The notes under the pieces are model-generated. The model was not told the origin of the DNA. It did not search any database and was given only the letters and a program-made list of their open reading frames with translations. 36,212 bases of DNA from a bacterium (lineage in GTDB: Bacteria > Pseudomonadota > Alphaproteobacteria > Rs-D84 > CACZYB01), in NCBI GenBank assembly GCA_014803545.1, contig JAAVBN010000026.1:1-36212 (forward strand), written 5' to 3'. Shown here in pieces: positions 15,570 through 23,953 of this stretch. How positions within the stretch are numbered: position 1 is the stretch's first letter; each line of letters begins with the position of its first letter. A program made the position numbers and the translations under genes.

Positions 15570-17282
15570 ATGAATGTTTTTATGATCTTAATAATGGCAG
15601 TTATGCTTGGTATGTATCAATACTTTACTGCAAAACGTTCTTCTGATGTCACATTAAATAAGGATGAACGAGCTTTTGAAGTTGAACTCAACTGTCTTAA
15701 ACAATTCCATGATTATGGTGCAACAAGAAACGAAGCAACATTAGTAGAGGGATTTATAAATCCTAATTACACATGTGCGAATGCCGAAGGTATAAAAATG
15801 TATAAATACTGCCTTAATAATAATATAGTAGCCTCTTGTGCCGATAAAAATATTACAGAACATTGCGTCGCAACAACTATGTCAAAGGATAATCTTGATA
15901 ACTCATTAAAGGCTTTGTTATTTAAAAAAGGAATAGAAGAAATAAAAATAGGAAATCTATTAAAGGGTAAAAAAATATCAACAAATAATCACCCTGCTTC
16001 ACAAAGCAAACAAACAAACTTTGGTTTGGTAAGTTGTGTTTCCGCCGAACGCATATCTCAAAATGAAAAACTCGCAAACGAAGATTGTAAAAAACAAGGC
16101 AAATTTGCATCAAGAGCAGCCGACGGCTCTTGGATTTGTACAGACGTTCCTGAATTATCAGAATGCACAGCTCACGAACTTTCTGTTCATAATACAGAAG
16201 GAAGAGAAAATTGCACTGGTCCAATAAACAATAAATACTGTTGTGCAAATACATCTATCACTGATTATATATGTGGAAACGACCCTAATATAAGACCTAC
16301 CTGGAATACTTCAACCAGATTTTATACTTGCACAACTGGTGATGATGCTTGCAATAAAGAAAATGAACACATTATGAAAGTTGTAAATGAAAACAAAGCA
16401 GAAATAGGACAAATAAGCATTCCTAAAACAAATATAAGCAAAGATAAATTCTACACTGCAAGATATAATACAAAAACAAAGCAATGGGAATGTATTCCAA
16501 ATGCTGAAAAATTAATAAGCGAGTGTAAGTCTTTTGTAATAAAAAATAAACACGCTTATGTATCTGTAAGCGACCTATCAACAATAAACGGTAATCCTGT
16601 ATGTAATGGTGCATCAAGCAGTTCTGCAAGTGCAATTGAAACTTGCTCTGCTTGTGGAACCGCTGAACTTGATGAAACAACTGGACAATGGACATGTAAA
16701 TATGCAACCACCTGGAATGCATTAAGGGCAAAACATAACCAAGATAGTCAATACATTGACAACCTCCGTGGAAAAGAAGGAACCGAAAAAAACACAAAAG
16801 GTGTTGATGCTTGTTTCAAAGGTTGCACTGATAAAATGATTAACAGTATAAAAAGTGGTAAACCAAATGGTTTAACTTGGGGACTTACATGGAACTCCAA
16901 TTCAAAACTATGGGAATGTTTCACCTGTGATGAAAGATATGTAAAGGAAGATGGAATAACAACATCAGCTTACATCAATGATAGATGTAAAAAAGATACC
17001 GCATTAGCTGTATGTAATGATAATACAGCAACTGAAACAGATTGTAGCACAGAGGATATAAACGGAAGATGTGTTTTAAGATGTTGCAACGATTTGTATC
17101 AAAAAAGAGGAACCGATGGACAATGTTATACCAAATGGTGCAGAGGAAACTTATCCGAATACAATGCAAAAATTGGAACACCTACAAACTCAAAATGCCC
17201 AGATAATTTAAGAGTTGTGTATAACAATGTTAAGGATTGTGTGTATTGTATAAGACCTGAGGCTATCAGAATCAGAGAGTAA
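15570..17282 (+). CDS. Membrane-anchored 36-cysteine protein
   Basis: 570 residues with a short N-terminal hydrophobic segment (residues 1-20, no clear cleavage site, no prepilin motif), so probably anchored with the rest outside the cytoplasm. I count about 36 cysteines, including two CC pairs. A degenerate unit of the form WNxxTKxWxC recurs at least four times: TWNTSTRFYTC, ARYNTKTKQWEC, DETTGQWTC and TWNSNSKLWEC. The same TWNS-type unit occurs inside the secreted protein at 7640-10615. This pattern points to a string of small disulfide-bonded units, as in extracellular or periplasmic structural proteins. AAGGGG precedes the ATG. It has its own promoter and terminator. The family is not recognised. 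Confidence 0.75.
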   Translation: MNVFMILIMAVMLGMYQYFTAKRSSDVTLNKDERAFEVELNCLKQFHDYGATRNEATLVEGFINPNYTCANAEGIKMYKYCLNNNIVASCADKNITEHCVATTMSKDNLDNSLKALLFKKGIEEIKIGNLLKGKKISTNNHPASQSKQTNFGLVSCVSAERISQNEKLANEDCKKQGKFASRAADGSWICTDVPELSECTAHELSVHNTEGRENCTGPINNKYCCANTSITDYICGNDPNIRPTWNTSTRFYTCTTGDDACNKENEHIMKVVNENKAEIGQISIPKTNISKDKFYTARYNTKTKQWECIPNAEKLISECKSFVIKNKHAYVSVSDLSTINGNPVCNGASSSSASAIETCSACGTAELDETTGQWTCKYATTWNALRAKHNQDSQYIDNLRGKEGTEKNTKGVDACFKGCTDKMINSIKSGKPNGLTWGLTWNSNSKLWECFTCDERYVKEDGITTSAYINDRCKKDTALAVCNDNTATETDCSTEDINGRCVLRCCNDLYQKRGTDGQCYTKWCRGNLSEYNAKIGTPTNSKCPDNLRVVYNNVKDCVYCIRPEAIRIRE

Positions 17283-17286
17283 TAAA

Positions 17287-17316
17287 AAAAGGGCAACAAA
17301 CTTTGCCCTTTTATTT
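17287..17316. terminator. Bidirectional terminator
   Basis: A perfect 10-bp stem, AAAAGGGCAA at 17287-17296 with TTGCCCTTTT at 17303-17312. It lies between the convergent 36-Cys gene and bamE. Confidence 0.85.
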
Positions 17317-17330
17317 TTATTAAAACATCC

Positions 17331-17771
17331 CTAATTTGATGATGGAAGTCCAGATGAATTAAACTTTCCAATATTTCCAAATAACTCTTGAAAGAAATTC
17401 AATTTTATTTCTGATGGAAGCTCCGTCTTCTTTGCTAAATCAACATCAAAACTGCTATCCGAAATATTCTTCAATTTTATTTCATTTACACTATCATCAG
17501 AATTAAATTTCACTGTTAATACTTCATATTTTGAAAACATAGGGTCAAGAAAAGCAAATATCTTTCCCTCTGCTGTATAATAAAACCATTTTTCAGCACC
17601 AACAAAACTTACCGACGCAGGCGAACCCAACAAATCATACACTTCCTTTTTTGTTGTTGAACTTTTAACTTGTTCTATTTGCGAAGCTCTCATAGGCACA
17701 CCAGATCTATATTCCTTTGTAAGACACGCCGACAAAAGAAAAACGCTACAAATTGCAACATAATTTTTCAT
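17331..17771 (-). CDS. bamE: BamE/SmpA-family outer membrane lipoprotein
   Basis: A 146-residue lipoprotein with lipobox LLSAC (C16 lipidated). The SmpA/OmlA domain follows: KKEVYDLLGSPASVSF, then EKWFYYTAEGKIFAF, then VLTVKFNSDDSVNEIKL, the usual order for BamE. BamE is an accessory lipoprotein of the BAM complex, which inserts beta-barrel proteins into the outer membrane. Such clients are present in this window (24.0 kb and 27.9-30.6 kb). AAAGGAG precedes the ATG. The C-terminal tail of about 35 residues is longer than in many short homologues and ends SGLPSSN. Confidence 0.85.
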   Translation of the reverse strand: MKNYVAICSVFLLSACLTKEYRSGVPMRASQIEQVKSSTTKKEVYDLLGSPASVSFVGAEKWFYYTAEGKIFAFLDPMFSKYEVLTVKFNSDDSVNEIKLKNISDSSFDVDLAKKTELPSEIKLNFFQELFGNIGKFNSSGLPSSN

Positions 17772-17829
17772 AAAACTTTCTCCTTTTCAAACGATTATAC
17801 CAACTTATTTTACAAAGTCCATTTTTTTA

Positions 17830-17857
17830 TTGAAAAACTCTTTTTATTCTCTATACT
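17830..17857 (+). promoter_or_regulatory. Promoter of the 17884-20097 gene
   Basis: TTGAAA at 17830-17835 and TATACT at 17852-17857 with a 16-bp spacer. Confidence 0.55.
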
Positions 17858-17883
17858 TAAATATTAAGAGATAAAAAAGCAAG

Positions 17884-20097
17884 GTGAGGAAAGTGAAAAA
17901 ATTATTTATAATCATAATTAGTTTATTAATAGCATCAATAAAATTAACTGCTGCTACAAGAAAGTCATCTTCTAAAAATTCAAGAAGAGTTGCATCAAAA
18001 GTAAAACTTCCACCACCAAACGAAATGCAATGCAGAGAAAATATTGACTACTGCTTTAACTATTATTGCTTTGATAAAAAAACTTTAACAGATGGAGTAT
18101 ATTCAAAATGCGGTAGTGAATCTGCCTCCAAAATATCAATAAACGTTAACGATTGTTTAGATACAAGAGGAATAATCAAAAACCTTGATTTAAAAGATGG
18201 TTGTCTTCCATATACATATAATTATATTGTTGCTCTCCTTGGTAATAAAGATATAATTGAAACCGCACTTAAAAAACAAACAACAGAATGTAGCGAAGCA
18301 ACAGTTGCTCTTGACGCAGCAAAGGCATGCTGGGCAAAAATGATTGCTCACGATGGCTCTATTGATTCGTCATTAAGGACTCAACTCGTCGCCCTTTGTG
18401 GTTATGCGAAAAGTAAAGATACCGATATGGTTGACCGATTCTATCACGCTGGCGATTACGGTGATTCTAACATCGCCGCACAAATGGATATGGAACTAAC
18501 TGGTCAAAATACAAAGAAACGCGAAAACTGGCGTCAAGTTGTTGATGGCATCCTTGCTGGCTATATGGAAATGGCTGAACTTGCTTGTGGTGAAGAGGAT
18601 TACGATATAACAAAGGTCAACGATTATATTCCAGACAGCCGAACAAATCTTGCTATGGTAAGGGCACAGGCCCAAGCTGATGAAATGGGACGTGCAACTG
18701 CAAACCGTATTGTAAATTCTTGGTTCAGAAAAACTGACTGTCTAAACTCCCCACTACCAAAGGGCGGACTTAGATGGGAATACATAGAAGACGGCGCACC
18801 AGATTGCCGTATAGTATGTCTTGACGGATACACCGAAGGTAATAATTCAAGTGAATGTATTGAAAAGAAAGATACTATAATTGCATTTGGTGGATTTGTA
18901 AACACAGAGGTTGCCTATGTCGGTGAACCTTCAATAACTCCTACACAGGAACAAACTTATATTCCAACAGATAATTATAACCCATTCACAGAAAAAGAAT
19001 ACGATAATACAGACAACAATAATTATCCACAAAGTAAAGTATGTTCAAAATCAACACTTAACAAACGCACTTATGGAAGCATTCCTCCTACAAAAAGAGA
19101 AATATGTAAAGTATTCTTCCCTGATTGTGCAAGCGGTAAACTTGGAAGAATGAGATGGTATGAAAGAAATACTGATAAACCATCCGATGAATTCTTCTGT
19201 CTTGGTGATGATTATAATAAAACACATACATTTGATTTCTGGATTAATCTAACATTGGCAGATATAAATAATGCCTTTACCACCCAATTTAAACAATTTG
19301 GTGATGATTATGAAAAACACGCTTCTGAATACATTAAGAAACAATGTCCTAGCATTTGTGGAAATGGAACAAAGAGTAATACTAAAAAAGCTAACAATAC
19401 TACACCAGTTAGCAACGCAAATACTCAAACAAATTCTTCAACATGTGATTTAGATATAGAATCAAGTGTAGATTATGAAGTTCAAAAACAATGGGATAAT
19501 TATCTTGCAAGCTATAACGGAAATTGTCAAACAGAAAAAAATAATCTATTAACAACATTAAATGCTTACAGGAATCCTGCTGGTGTTGGAAATAACAGAT
19601 ATGGACCAAGTGCAAGCGATGTTATAAGAATTATGAATAATATGAAACAATGTGTATGTTATGGAAAAACATCTACTACAAACACATCTTCAAATTCCTC
19701 AGATTATGCAAAACAAATCAAAAAAGCATGCGAACAATTGGAACATAAGGGTCGCCCAATTAAAAATAACGAACAAAAAATGAAATATTGCACTGAAACA
19801 ATACTTCCTGCATATTGCAAACCAAACCTATCATCTGACCAGCTTAAAAGATGTATAGACACATTCTTAATGCCTTCTGGTGTAAAAATGAGCTATTATT
19901 GCACATCAAAAGCATCATTTAACAAATGTGTATGGTCCAGAAAATTTGACCCTACACAATGGGATAAAAGTTGGTATAAATATGCAATAGACGGCAAATC
20001 ACAAGAAACATACTTAATCTTTAATAAATACAATGTTTATTATGATGATACGTATGACGAATTACCATTTACCGATTGGGACGAATTGTTCCCTTAA
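17884..20097 (+). CDS. Large secreted Cys-rich protein
   Basis: About 737 residues starting with GTG at 17884; a second in-frame GTG at 17893 (VKKLFIII) with GAGG 3 nt upstream is equally possible. The signal peptide (FIIIISLLIASIKLTAA) is followed by a basic RKSSSKNSRR linker like those of the KRAATSS proteins. A region at about residues 50-320 follows with regularly placed Cys, including a CxxGYxxxNNxxxC module (CLDGYTEGNNSSEC), and then a more variable Asn/Thr-rich half. The stretch around 18340-18800 has visibly higher GC than the rest of the gene, which suggests a conserved, well-expressed core. Its 3' end overlaps the convergent recombinase gene by 4 bp. Unknown function, probably periplasmic or surface. 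Confidence 0.75.
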   Translation: MRKVKKLFIIIISLLIASIKLTAATRKSSSKNSRRVASKVKLPPPNEMQCRENIDYCFNYYCFDKKTLTDGVYSKCGSESASKISINVNDCLDTRGIIKNLDLKDGCLPYTYNYIVALLGNKDIIETALKKQTTECSEATVALDAAKACWAKMIAHDGSIDSSLRTQLVALCGYAKSKDTDMVDRFYHAGDYGDSNIAAQMDMELTGQNTKKRENWRQVVDGILAGYMEMAELACGEEDYDITKVNDYIPDSRTNLAMVRAQAQADEMGRATANRIVNSWFRKTDCLNSPLPKGGLRWEYIEDGAPDCRIVCLDGYTEGNNSSECIEKKDTIIAFGGFVNTEVAYVGEPSITPTQEQTYIPTDNYNPFTEKEYDNTDNNNYPQSKVCSKSTLNKRTYGSIPPTKREICKVFFPDCASGKLGRMRWYERNTDKPSDEFFCLGDDYNKTHTFDFWINLTLADINNAFTTQFKQFGDDYEKHASEYIKKQCPSICGNGTKSNTKKANNTTPVSNANTQTNSSTCDLDIESSVDYEVQKQWDNYLASYNGNCQTEKNNLLTTLNAYRNPAGVGNNRYGPSASDVIRIMNNMKQCVCYGKTSTTNTSSNSSDYAKQIKKACEQLEHKGRPIKNNEQKMKYCTETILPAYCKPNLSSDQLKRCIDTFLMPSGVKMSYYCTSKASFNKCVWSRKFDPTQWDKSWYKYAIDGKSQETYLIFNKYNVYYDDTYDELPFTDWDELFP

Positions 20098-21014
20098 TTT
20101 GAATGAGGATGTGCTTTTTTATAGGTTTCTATAATCTTTCCCATATCCAACTTTGTATAAAGCTGGGTCGTTGAAAGAGAACTATGCCCCAACAATTCTT
20201 GTATAGTCCTTAAATCCGTTCCTGAAAATAAAAGCTGTGTTGCAAAACTATGCCTCAAACTATGCGGTGTAGTTGTGCTTGGAAGCCCAACATAATTCCT
20301 TGCTTTCTCCATATCTCGCTCCGCAACTCTTGCCGTCAACCTTGCTCCCCTTGACCCACGAAACACAGGCGTCTTTAAATCAAACATAAACGGCGCAACC
20401 TTTAAATATTCATCAATAGAATCTTTTATAATAGGAAGAAACGGCACAATCCTAGTTTTGCTCCCCTTACCTTTTATAATCAAAGTATCTGTATTAGTTA
20501 TATCCGCAACATTCAAATTCAATGCTTCCGAAATACGAAGTCCCGCCCCATAAATAAGGACGAACAAAGCCTTATCCCTTTTTGCTTGCCACTTGTATTT
20601 TATAACGACATCAAAAGCTTCAAGAAGTTTCATTATATCAACATTATCAACCGCCTTTGAAAGTTTTTTTGGAATCTTCGGAGATTTTAAAATCTCAATT
20701 TTTGTATTTTCAACTATCCCATTTTCATTCATAAATTTAAAAAAGTTTTTAACGGAGGAAATAGTCCTCGCAACACTTGTTGCACTTAAATCCTTCTCAC
20801 ACCCATTTTTTATATGCGCCACAAATCCACGAAATTGAGTAATTGAAACATTTGCAAAATCTTTATCCTGCAAATTATCCTTACCAAAAATTTCCTGCAA
20901 ATATTTTATAAACTTGTTAACATCTCTATTATAATTTTCAACGGTATTATCGGAAACTCTTCGTTCCGATTGCAAAAAATCAAGCCACCGCTTTTTTATC
21001 TCTCTATAATCCAT
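20094..21014 (-). CDS. xerC: XerC/XerD-type tyrosine recombinase
   Basis: 306 residues from the ATG at 21014; a longer frame to 21185 runs into the divergent dCMP deaminase gene and is not credible. The N-terminal SAM-like DNA-binding domain covers about residues 5-90 (RVSDNTVENYNRDV). The catalytic set is complete: R160 (GAGLRISEAL), K186 (GSKTRIVP), H251 and R254 (PHSLRHSFATQ), H277 (LGHSSLSTTQ) and Y286. Length and motifs fit the chromosome-dimer resolvases XerC and XerD, which act at dif with FtsK; which of the two it is cannot be settled here. The ATG has no good Shine-Dalgarno sequence, while AAAGGA serves a four-codon upstream frame. Confidence 0.88.
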   Translation of the reverse strand: MDYREIKKRWLDFLQSERRVSDNTVENYNRDVNKFIKYLQEIFGKDNLQDKDFANVSITQFRGFVAHIKNGCEKDLSATSVARTISSVKNFFKFMNENGIVENTKIEILKSPKIPKKLSKAVDNVDIMKLLEAFDVVIKYKWQAKRDKALFVLIYGAGLRISEALNLNVADITNTDTLIIKGKGSKTRIVPFLPIIKDSIDEYLKVAPFMFDLKTPVFRGSRGARLTARVAERDMEKARNYVGLPSTTTPHSLRHSFATQLLFSGTDLRTIQELLGHSSLSTTQLYTKLDMGKIIETYKKAHPHSN

Positions 21015-21021
21015 TTTTTTA

Positions 21022-21050
21022 TTGTATATCCATAAATTCCTTTCTATAAT
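21022..21050 (+). promoter_or_regulatory. Promoter of the dCMP deaminase gene
   Basis: TTGTAT at 21022-21027 and TATAAT at 21045-21050 with a 17-bp spacer, in the 73 bp between the divergent recombinase and deaminase genes. Confidence 0.6.
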
Positions 21051-21087
21051 TATATCATAACAAAAGAAAAAAATAAAGGAGTTAAAA

Positions 21088-21588
21088 ATGAATTGGGACG
21101 AATATTTTATTAACATAGCAGAACAAATTGCCACAAAATCAAAAGACCCATCAACAAAAACTGGCTGTGTCATAGTTGATTCCAAATATCGCCCAGTATC
21201 ATTCGGTTATAATGGTTTCATTGCTGGCTGTGATGAAAGTAAAATGACAAACGAACGTCCACAAAGATATCATTTAATTATACACGCAGAAATGAACGCA
21301 ATTATGTTTGCGAAAAGAGATTTAGAAGGTTGCATCCTATACACCCTTTACGGACCTTGCGAAAACTGCCTTAAATATATTTTACAATCAGGAATAAGGA
21401 AAATAATTTATAAAAAACCTTTTGTTGAAAGCAAAGTCAAACAAATAAAGGAATCTATGACAACATCAGAAACCGACATCGCTATCACAAGACTTCTTCA
21501 AGCTGTCCCTGATGCCATTTGCAAAAATATAAATGGCAAAGATTATTTAGATGAAATTTGGGAAGGCAAACAAATGCCAAAATTTTAA
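21088..21588 (+). CDS. dCMP deaminase family protein
   Basis: A 166-residue zinc-dependent deaminase that converts dCMP to dUMP, feeding thymidylate synthesis. The catalytic HAEMNAI motif gives H66 (zinc) and E68 (proton shuttle), and PCENC gives the other zinc ligands C91 and C94. Residues 1-50 (DPSTKTGCVIVD and GYNGF) are typical of the dCMP/ComEB group rather than cytidine deaminases. AAAGGAG precedes the ATG. A C-terminal helix extends beyond the core (about 115-166). It stands alone in its transcription unit. Confidence 0.88.
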   Translation: MNWDEYFINIAEQIATKSKDPSTKTGCVIVDSKYRPVSFGYNGFIAGCDESKMTNERPQRYHLIIHAEMNAIMFAKRDLEGCILYTLYGPCENCLKYILQSGIRKIIYKKPFVESKVKQIKESMTTSETDIAITRLLQAVPDAICKNINGKDYLDEIWEGKQMPKF

Positions 21589-21591
21589 TAA

Positions 21592-21921
21592 TTACTCTTC
21601 TTCATCAAAATCTTCTTCATCATCAGCAAATTCACCTATTTCATTCTGCCTTTGCAAATCATATAATTTTTGCATAGAATATATAGGTGTTAATTTATAC
21701 TTATCCTCACTTTGTGAAGCACCAACCCTTGCATCACTTAAATCTTCATTCAAATAATGAGGAAGCTCTGGCTCTTCATCATATGCCACAGGTCGTTCAT
21801 TAAACAATATTGTTTCTTCCTTGATTTTTCCACTATACGAAAATCCCTGCAATCGCCCAGGTATAGCCATCACAGGAACAGAGTAAAAAATAAACGCCAA
21901 TAAAACACTAATTTTTCTCAT
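21592..21921 (-). CDS. Small acidic secreted protein
   Basis: A 109-residue protein with a clear Sec signal peptide (KISVLLAFIFYSVPVMA, cleavage before IPG). The mature part is polar and ends in a very acidic tail (FADDEEDFDEEE). No cysteines or known motif are seen. It ends 3 bp from the convergent dCMP deaminase gene. Likely periplasmic; the acidic tail could bind cations or basic partners such as the Lys-rich secreted proteins of this window, which is speculative. The family is not recognised. Confidence 0.6.
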   Translation of the reverse strand: MRKISVLLAFIFYSVPVMAIPGRLQGFSYSGKIKEETILFNERPVAYDEEPELPHYLNEDLSDARVGASQSEDKYKLTPIYSMQKLYDLQRQNEIGEFADDEEDFDEEE

Positions 21922-21945
21922 AAAAAATATAATACCATATTCTTA

Positions 21946-21974
21946 TTGCTTTTTAAATAAAAAAAAGATATATT
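21946..21974 (+). promoter_or_regulatory. rnpB promoter
   Basis: TTGCTT at 21946-21951 and TATATT at 21969-21974 with a 17-bp spacer, ending a few bases before the start of the RNase P RNA. Confidence 0.65.
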
Positions 21975-21977
21975 ACC

Positions 21978-22268
21978 AACTGGACGGTCAAAGAACTGCT
22001 GTATGGACTCCATATAGAGGAAAGTCCGGACACCACAAGGGAAAGATAATGGGTAACGCCCATCGGGAGTAATCCGAGGATAAGAGCCACAGAGACGAGC
22101 CTGTTAAGTCAGGGTGAAACGCGGCAATCTCTATCTGGTGCAAGACTAAACAGGATAGCGTTGATTACCCTTGGGAGCTATCGGGTAAGTCGCAAAGAAA
22201 TATGCAGTAATGTATATTCAAGATGAATAGTTCTTTTATAACAGAATCCGGCTTATAGACTGTCCAAC
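21978..22268 (+). ncRNA. rnpB: RNase P RNA, type A
   Basis: The catalytic RNA that trims tRNA 5' leaders. Conserved landmarks are present in order: GAGGAAAGTCCGGAC (P4 5' side), AGAGCCACAGAGACGAG, GGTGAAACGCGGCAA, the GGTGCAAG segment, and ACAGAATCCGGCTTATAGAC (P4 3' side, CR V). The two ends pair as P1 (TGGACGGTC with GACTGTCCA), which fixes the boundaries to within a few bases. The total of about 290 nt is shorter than typical type A RNAs, so some peripheral helices are reduced. Confidence 0.95.
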
Positions 22269-22310
22269 TTTTTTTATTTGCCTATCACCATAAAATGGGA
22301 GAAATTTATT

Positions 22311-23264
22311 ATGCAAAATAAAAAAGTTGCACTATCTTACTTTTACTTAATGCTATCAGGCATTTTCTACGGCGGTATAGTTTTTGGAAACAAAGTTTTA
22401 TTAAAACTTGGCTTTCCACTTGCCGACTTGCTTGTTTTTCCAAATGCAATAGTCGCACTTTGCATACTTCCATTTGTATGGAAAGATTTAAAAGAGTTAT
22501 CACAATTTCCAATTAAAACTATGTGTGCATTCGCTTGCGGTTGCGTCCTTATGCAAGCAGGACAAATACTTCCATTAACTATGGGCTTATCAATATCATT
22601 TATTGAACTTTTAGTATATACCCAACCAATCTGGACAATCCTTTTTACAAAATTTGTGCTAAAAAGGAAAATCTGCCACTATGATATAGGTGTGGTAATC
22701 TGTATCATAATAGGTCTAACAATACTTGTAAATCCATTCGGTGATTTAGTTTTTTCTATCCCAGCCCTATTATTCGGAACAGGTGCAGGTATAGGTATCG
22801 CCTCCTATGTAATGTTTAATTCCTACTTTGAACATAAAAATGTAAAGCCACTTGTATTCATATTCTGTGTGAATTTATTTCTATCATTACCATTTTTATT
22901 TTCTTACCCAATAATAAGCACACAACTTGAAAATATGAACTTCTCTATAAACCTAACTTCACGAGTATGGACCATAGTCGCAATATATTGTGTAGTTTGC
23001 ACCCTGCTCCCTATGGTTTTATTTTTCAAAGGCTCCAAAAATGTTTCCTCCGTTCACAGCGGTTTAATGTTGCTTTTGGAACCAATAGTTGCTATTATAT
23101 TAGACGTTATATTCTTTCACTTTGATATAACCTGGAACGTATGGGTAGGCGGAATTTTGATAATAGGTTCAAACTTGTTCGTAATATTCGCAGCCGCAGC
23201 CCATAAAAAAGATAAACGAAGATTATTATCAGGAAGGCACGCTTATGGTATCCATAACGAATAG
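22311..23264 (+). CDS. EamA/DMT-family transporter
   Basis: 317 residues from the ATG at 22311, chosen for GGGAG upstream; an earlier TTG at 22278 lies too close to the RNase P RNA. About ten hydrophobic helices are arranged as two repeats of five (first from YLMLSGIFYGGIVFGN, second from SIPALLFGTGAGIGIASYVMF), the drug/metabolite transporter layout. A conserved ELLVYTQPIWTILF and, in the second half, SGLMLLLEPIVAIILDVIFF are typical EamA end motifs. Substrate unknown; relatives export amino acids or metabolites. The 3' end overlaps rlmE by 20 bp, so the two are co-transcribed. Confidence 0.88.
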   Translation: MQNKKVALSYFYLMLSGIFYGGIVFGNKVLLKLGFPLADLLVFPNAIVALCILPFVWKDLKELSQFPIKTMCAFACGCVLMQAGQILPLTMGLSISFIELLVYTQPIWTILFTKFVLKRKICHYDIGVVICIIIGLTILVNPFGDLVFSIPALLFGTGAGIGIASYVMFNSYFEHKNVKPLVFIFCVNLFLSLPFLFSYPIISTQLENMNFSINLTSRVWTIVAIYCVVCTLLPMVLFFKGSKNVSSVHSGLMLLLEPIVAIILDVIFFHFDITWNVWVGGILIIGSNLFVIFAAAAHKKDKRRLLSGRHAYGIHNE

Positions 23265-23904
23265 GACAAAGGTAAAAGTCAAAACCGCAAAATACAGAAG
23301 CAAGTCATCAACAAAATGGCTTCAACGACAACTAAACGACCCTTTTGTAAAAAAGGCACACGAGCTAGGATACCGCTCCCGCGCAACATTCAAAATTATT
23401 GAAATTGATGACAAGTTCCACCTTTTTAAACAGGGTAAAAAGGTTGCCGACATAGGCTCCGCCCCTGGTGGTTGGAGCGACATTGCCGTCAAACGTGTTG
23501 GCAAAGGAAACGTCGCCGCCATTGATATTTTGGAAATGAAACCAATTGACGGTGTAAAGTTTAAACAAGTTGATTTTAATTTAGATGAGGCAAAAGAATT
23601 TTTAATACAGGCATTAAATGGAAAGGCAGATGTTGTAATTTCCGACATTGCCCCAAACACAACTGGCAACCAATCCGTTGACCATTTGCAAATTATGGCA
23701 CTTGTTGAACAAGCATACTACTTTGCAATAGAAGTTCTAAAAACTGGTGGAAGCTTTGTTGCAAAGGTCCGCCAAGGTGGCACAGAGGCAAGCCTTCTTT
23801 CCGAAATGAAAAAACATTTTTCAACTGTAAAACATTTCAAACCTAACTCTTCAAGAAAAGAAAGTGCAGAAACTTACGTCATTGCACAGGGGTTCAAAGA
23901 ATAA
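23245..23904 (+). CDS. rlmE: 23S rRNA 2'-O-ribose methyltransferase RlmE
   Basis: 219 residues. The FtsJ/RrmJ enzyme methylates a uridine (U2552 in E. coli numbering) of 23S rRNA in the A-loop, using S-adenosylmethionine, late in large-subunit assembly. The SAM site is DIGSAPGGWS (69-78). The catalytic K-D-K-E set is K50 (ATFKIIEID), D134 (SDIAPN), K174 (FVAKVRQG) and E209 (ESAETYV). The basic N-terminus of about 25 residues is common in alphaproteobacterial members. Translation probably couples to the overlapping transporter gene upstream. A terminator follows directly. Confidence 0.95.
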   Translation: MVSITNRTKVKVKTAKYRSKSSTKWLQRQLNDPFVKKAHELGYRSRATFKIIEIDDKFHLFKQGKKVADIGSAPGGWSDIAVKRVGKGNVAAIDILEMKPIDGVKFKQVDFNLDEAKEFLIQALNGKADVVISDIAPNTTGNQSVDHLQIMALVEQAYYFAIEVLKTGGSFVAKVRQGGTEASLLSEMKKHFSTVKHFKPNSSRKESAETYVIAQGFKE

Positions 23905-23937
23905 AAAAACTCCACCTAAAAAAGATGGAGTTTTTAC
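23904..23937. terminator. Bidirectional terminator
   Basis: A perfect 10-bp stem, AAAAACTCCA ending at 23914 with TGGAGTTTTT at 23926-23935, between convergent rlmE and the outer-membrane protein gene. Confidence 0.85.
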
Positions 23938-23953
23938 TAACTACCAAACAACT

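Noticed and set aside
21015..21185. N-terminal extension of the tyrosine recombinase by 57 residues
   Set aside because: It runs through the deaminase promoter and into the deaminase gene; the residues do not resemble any Xer N-terminus.
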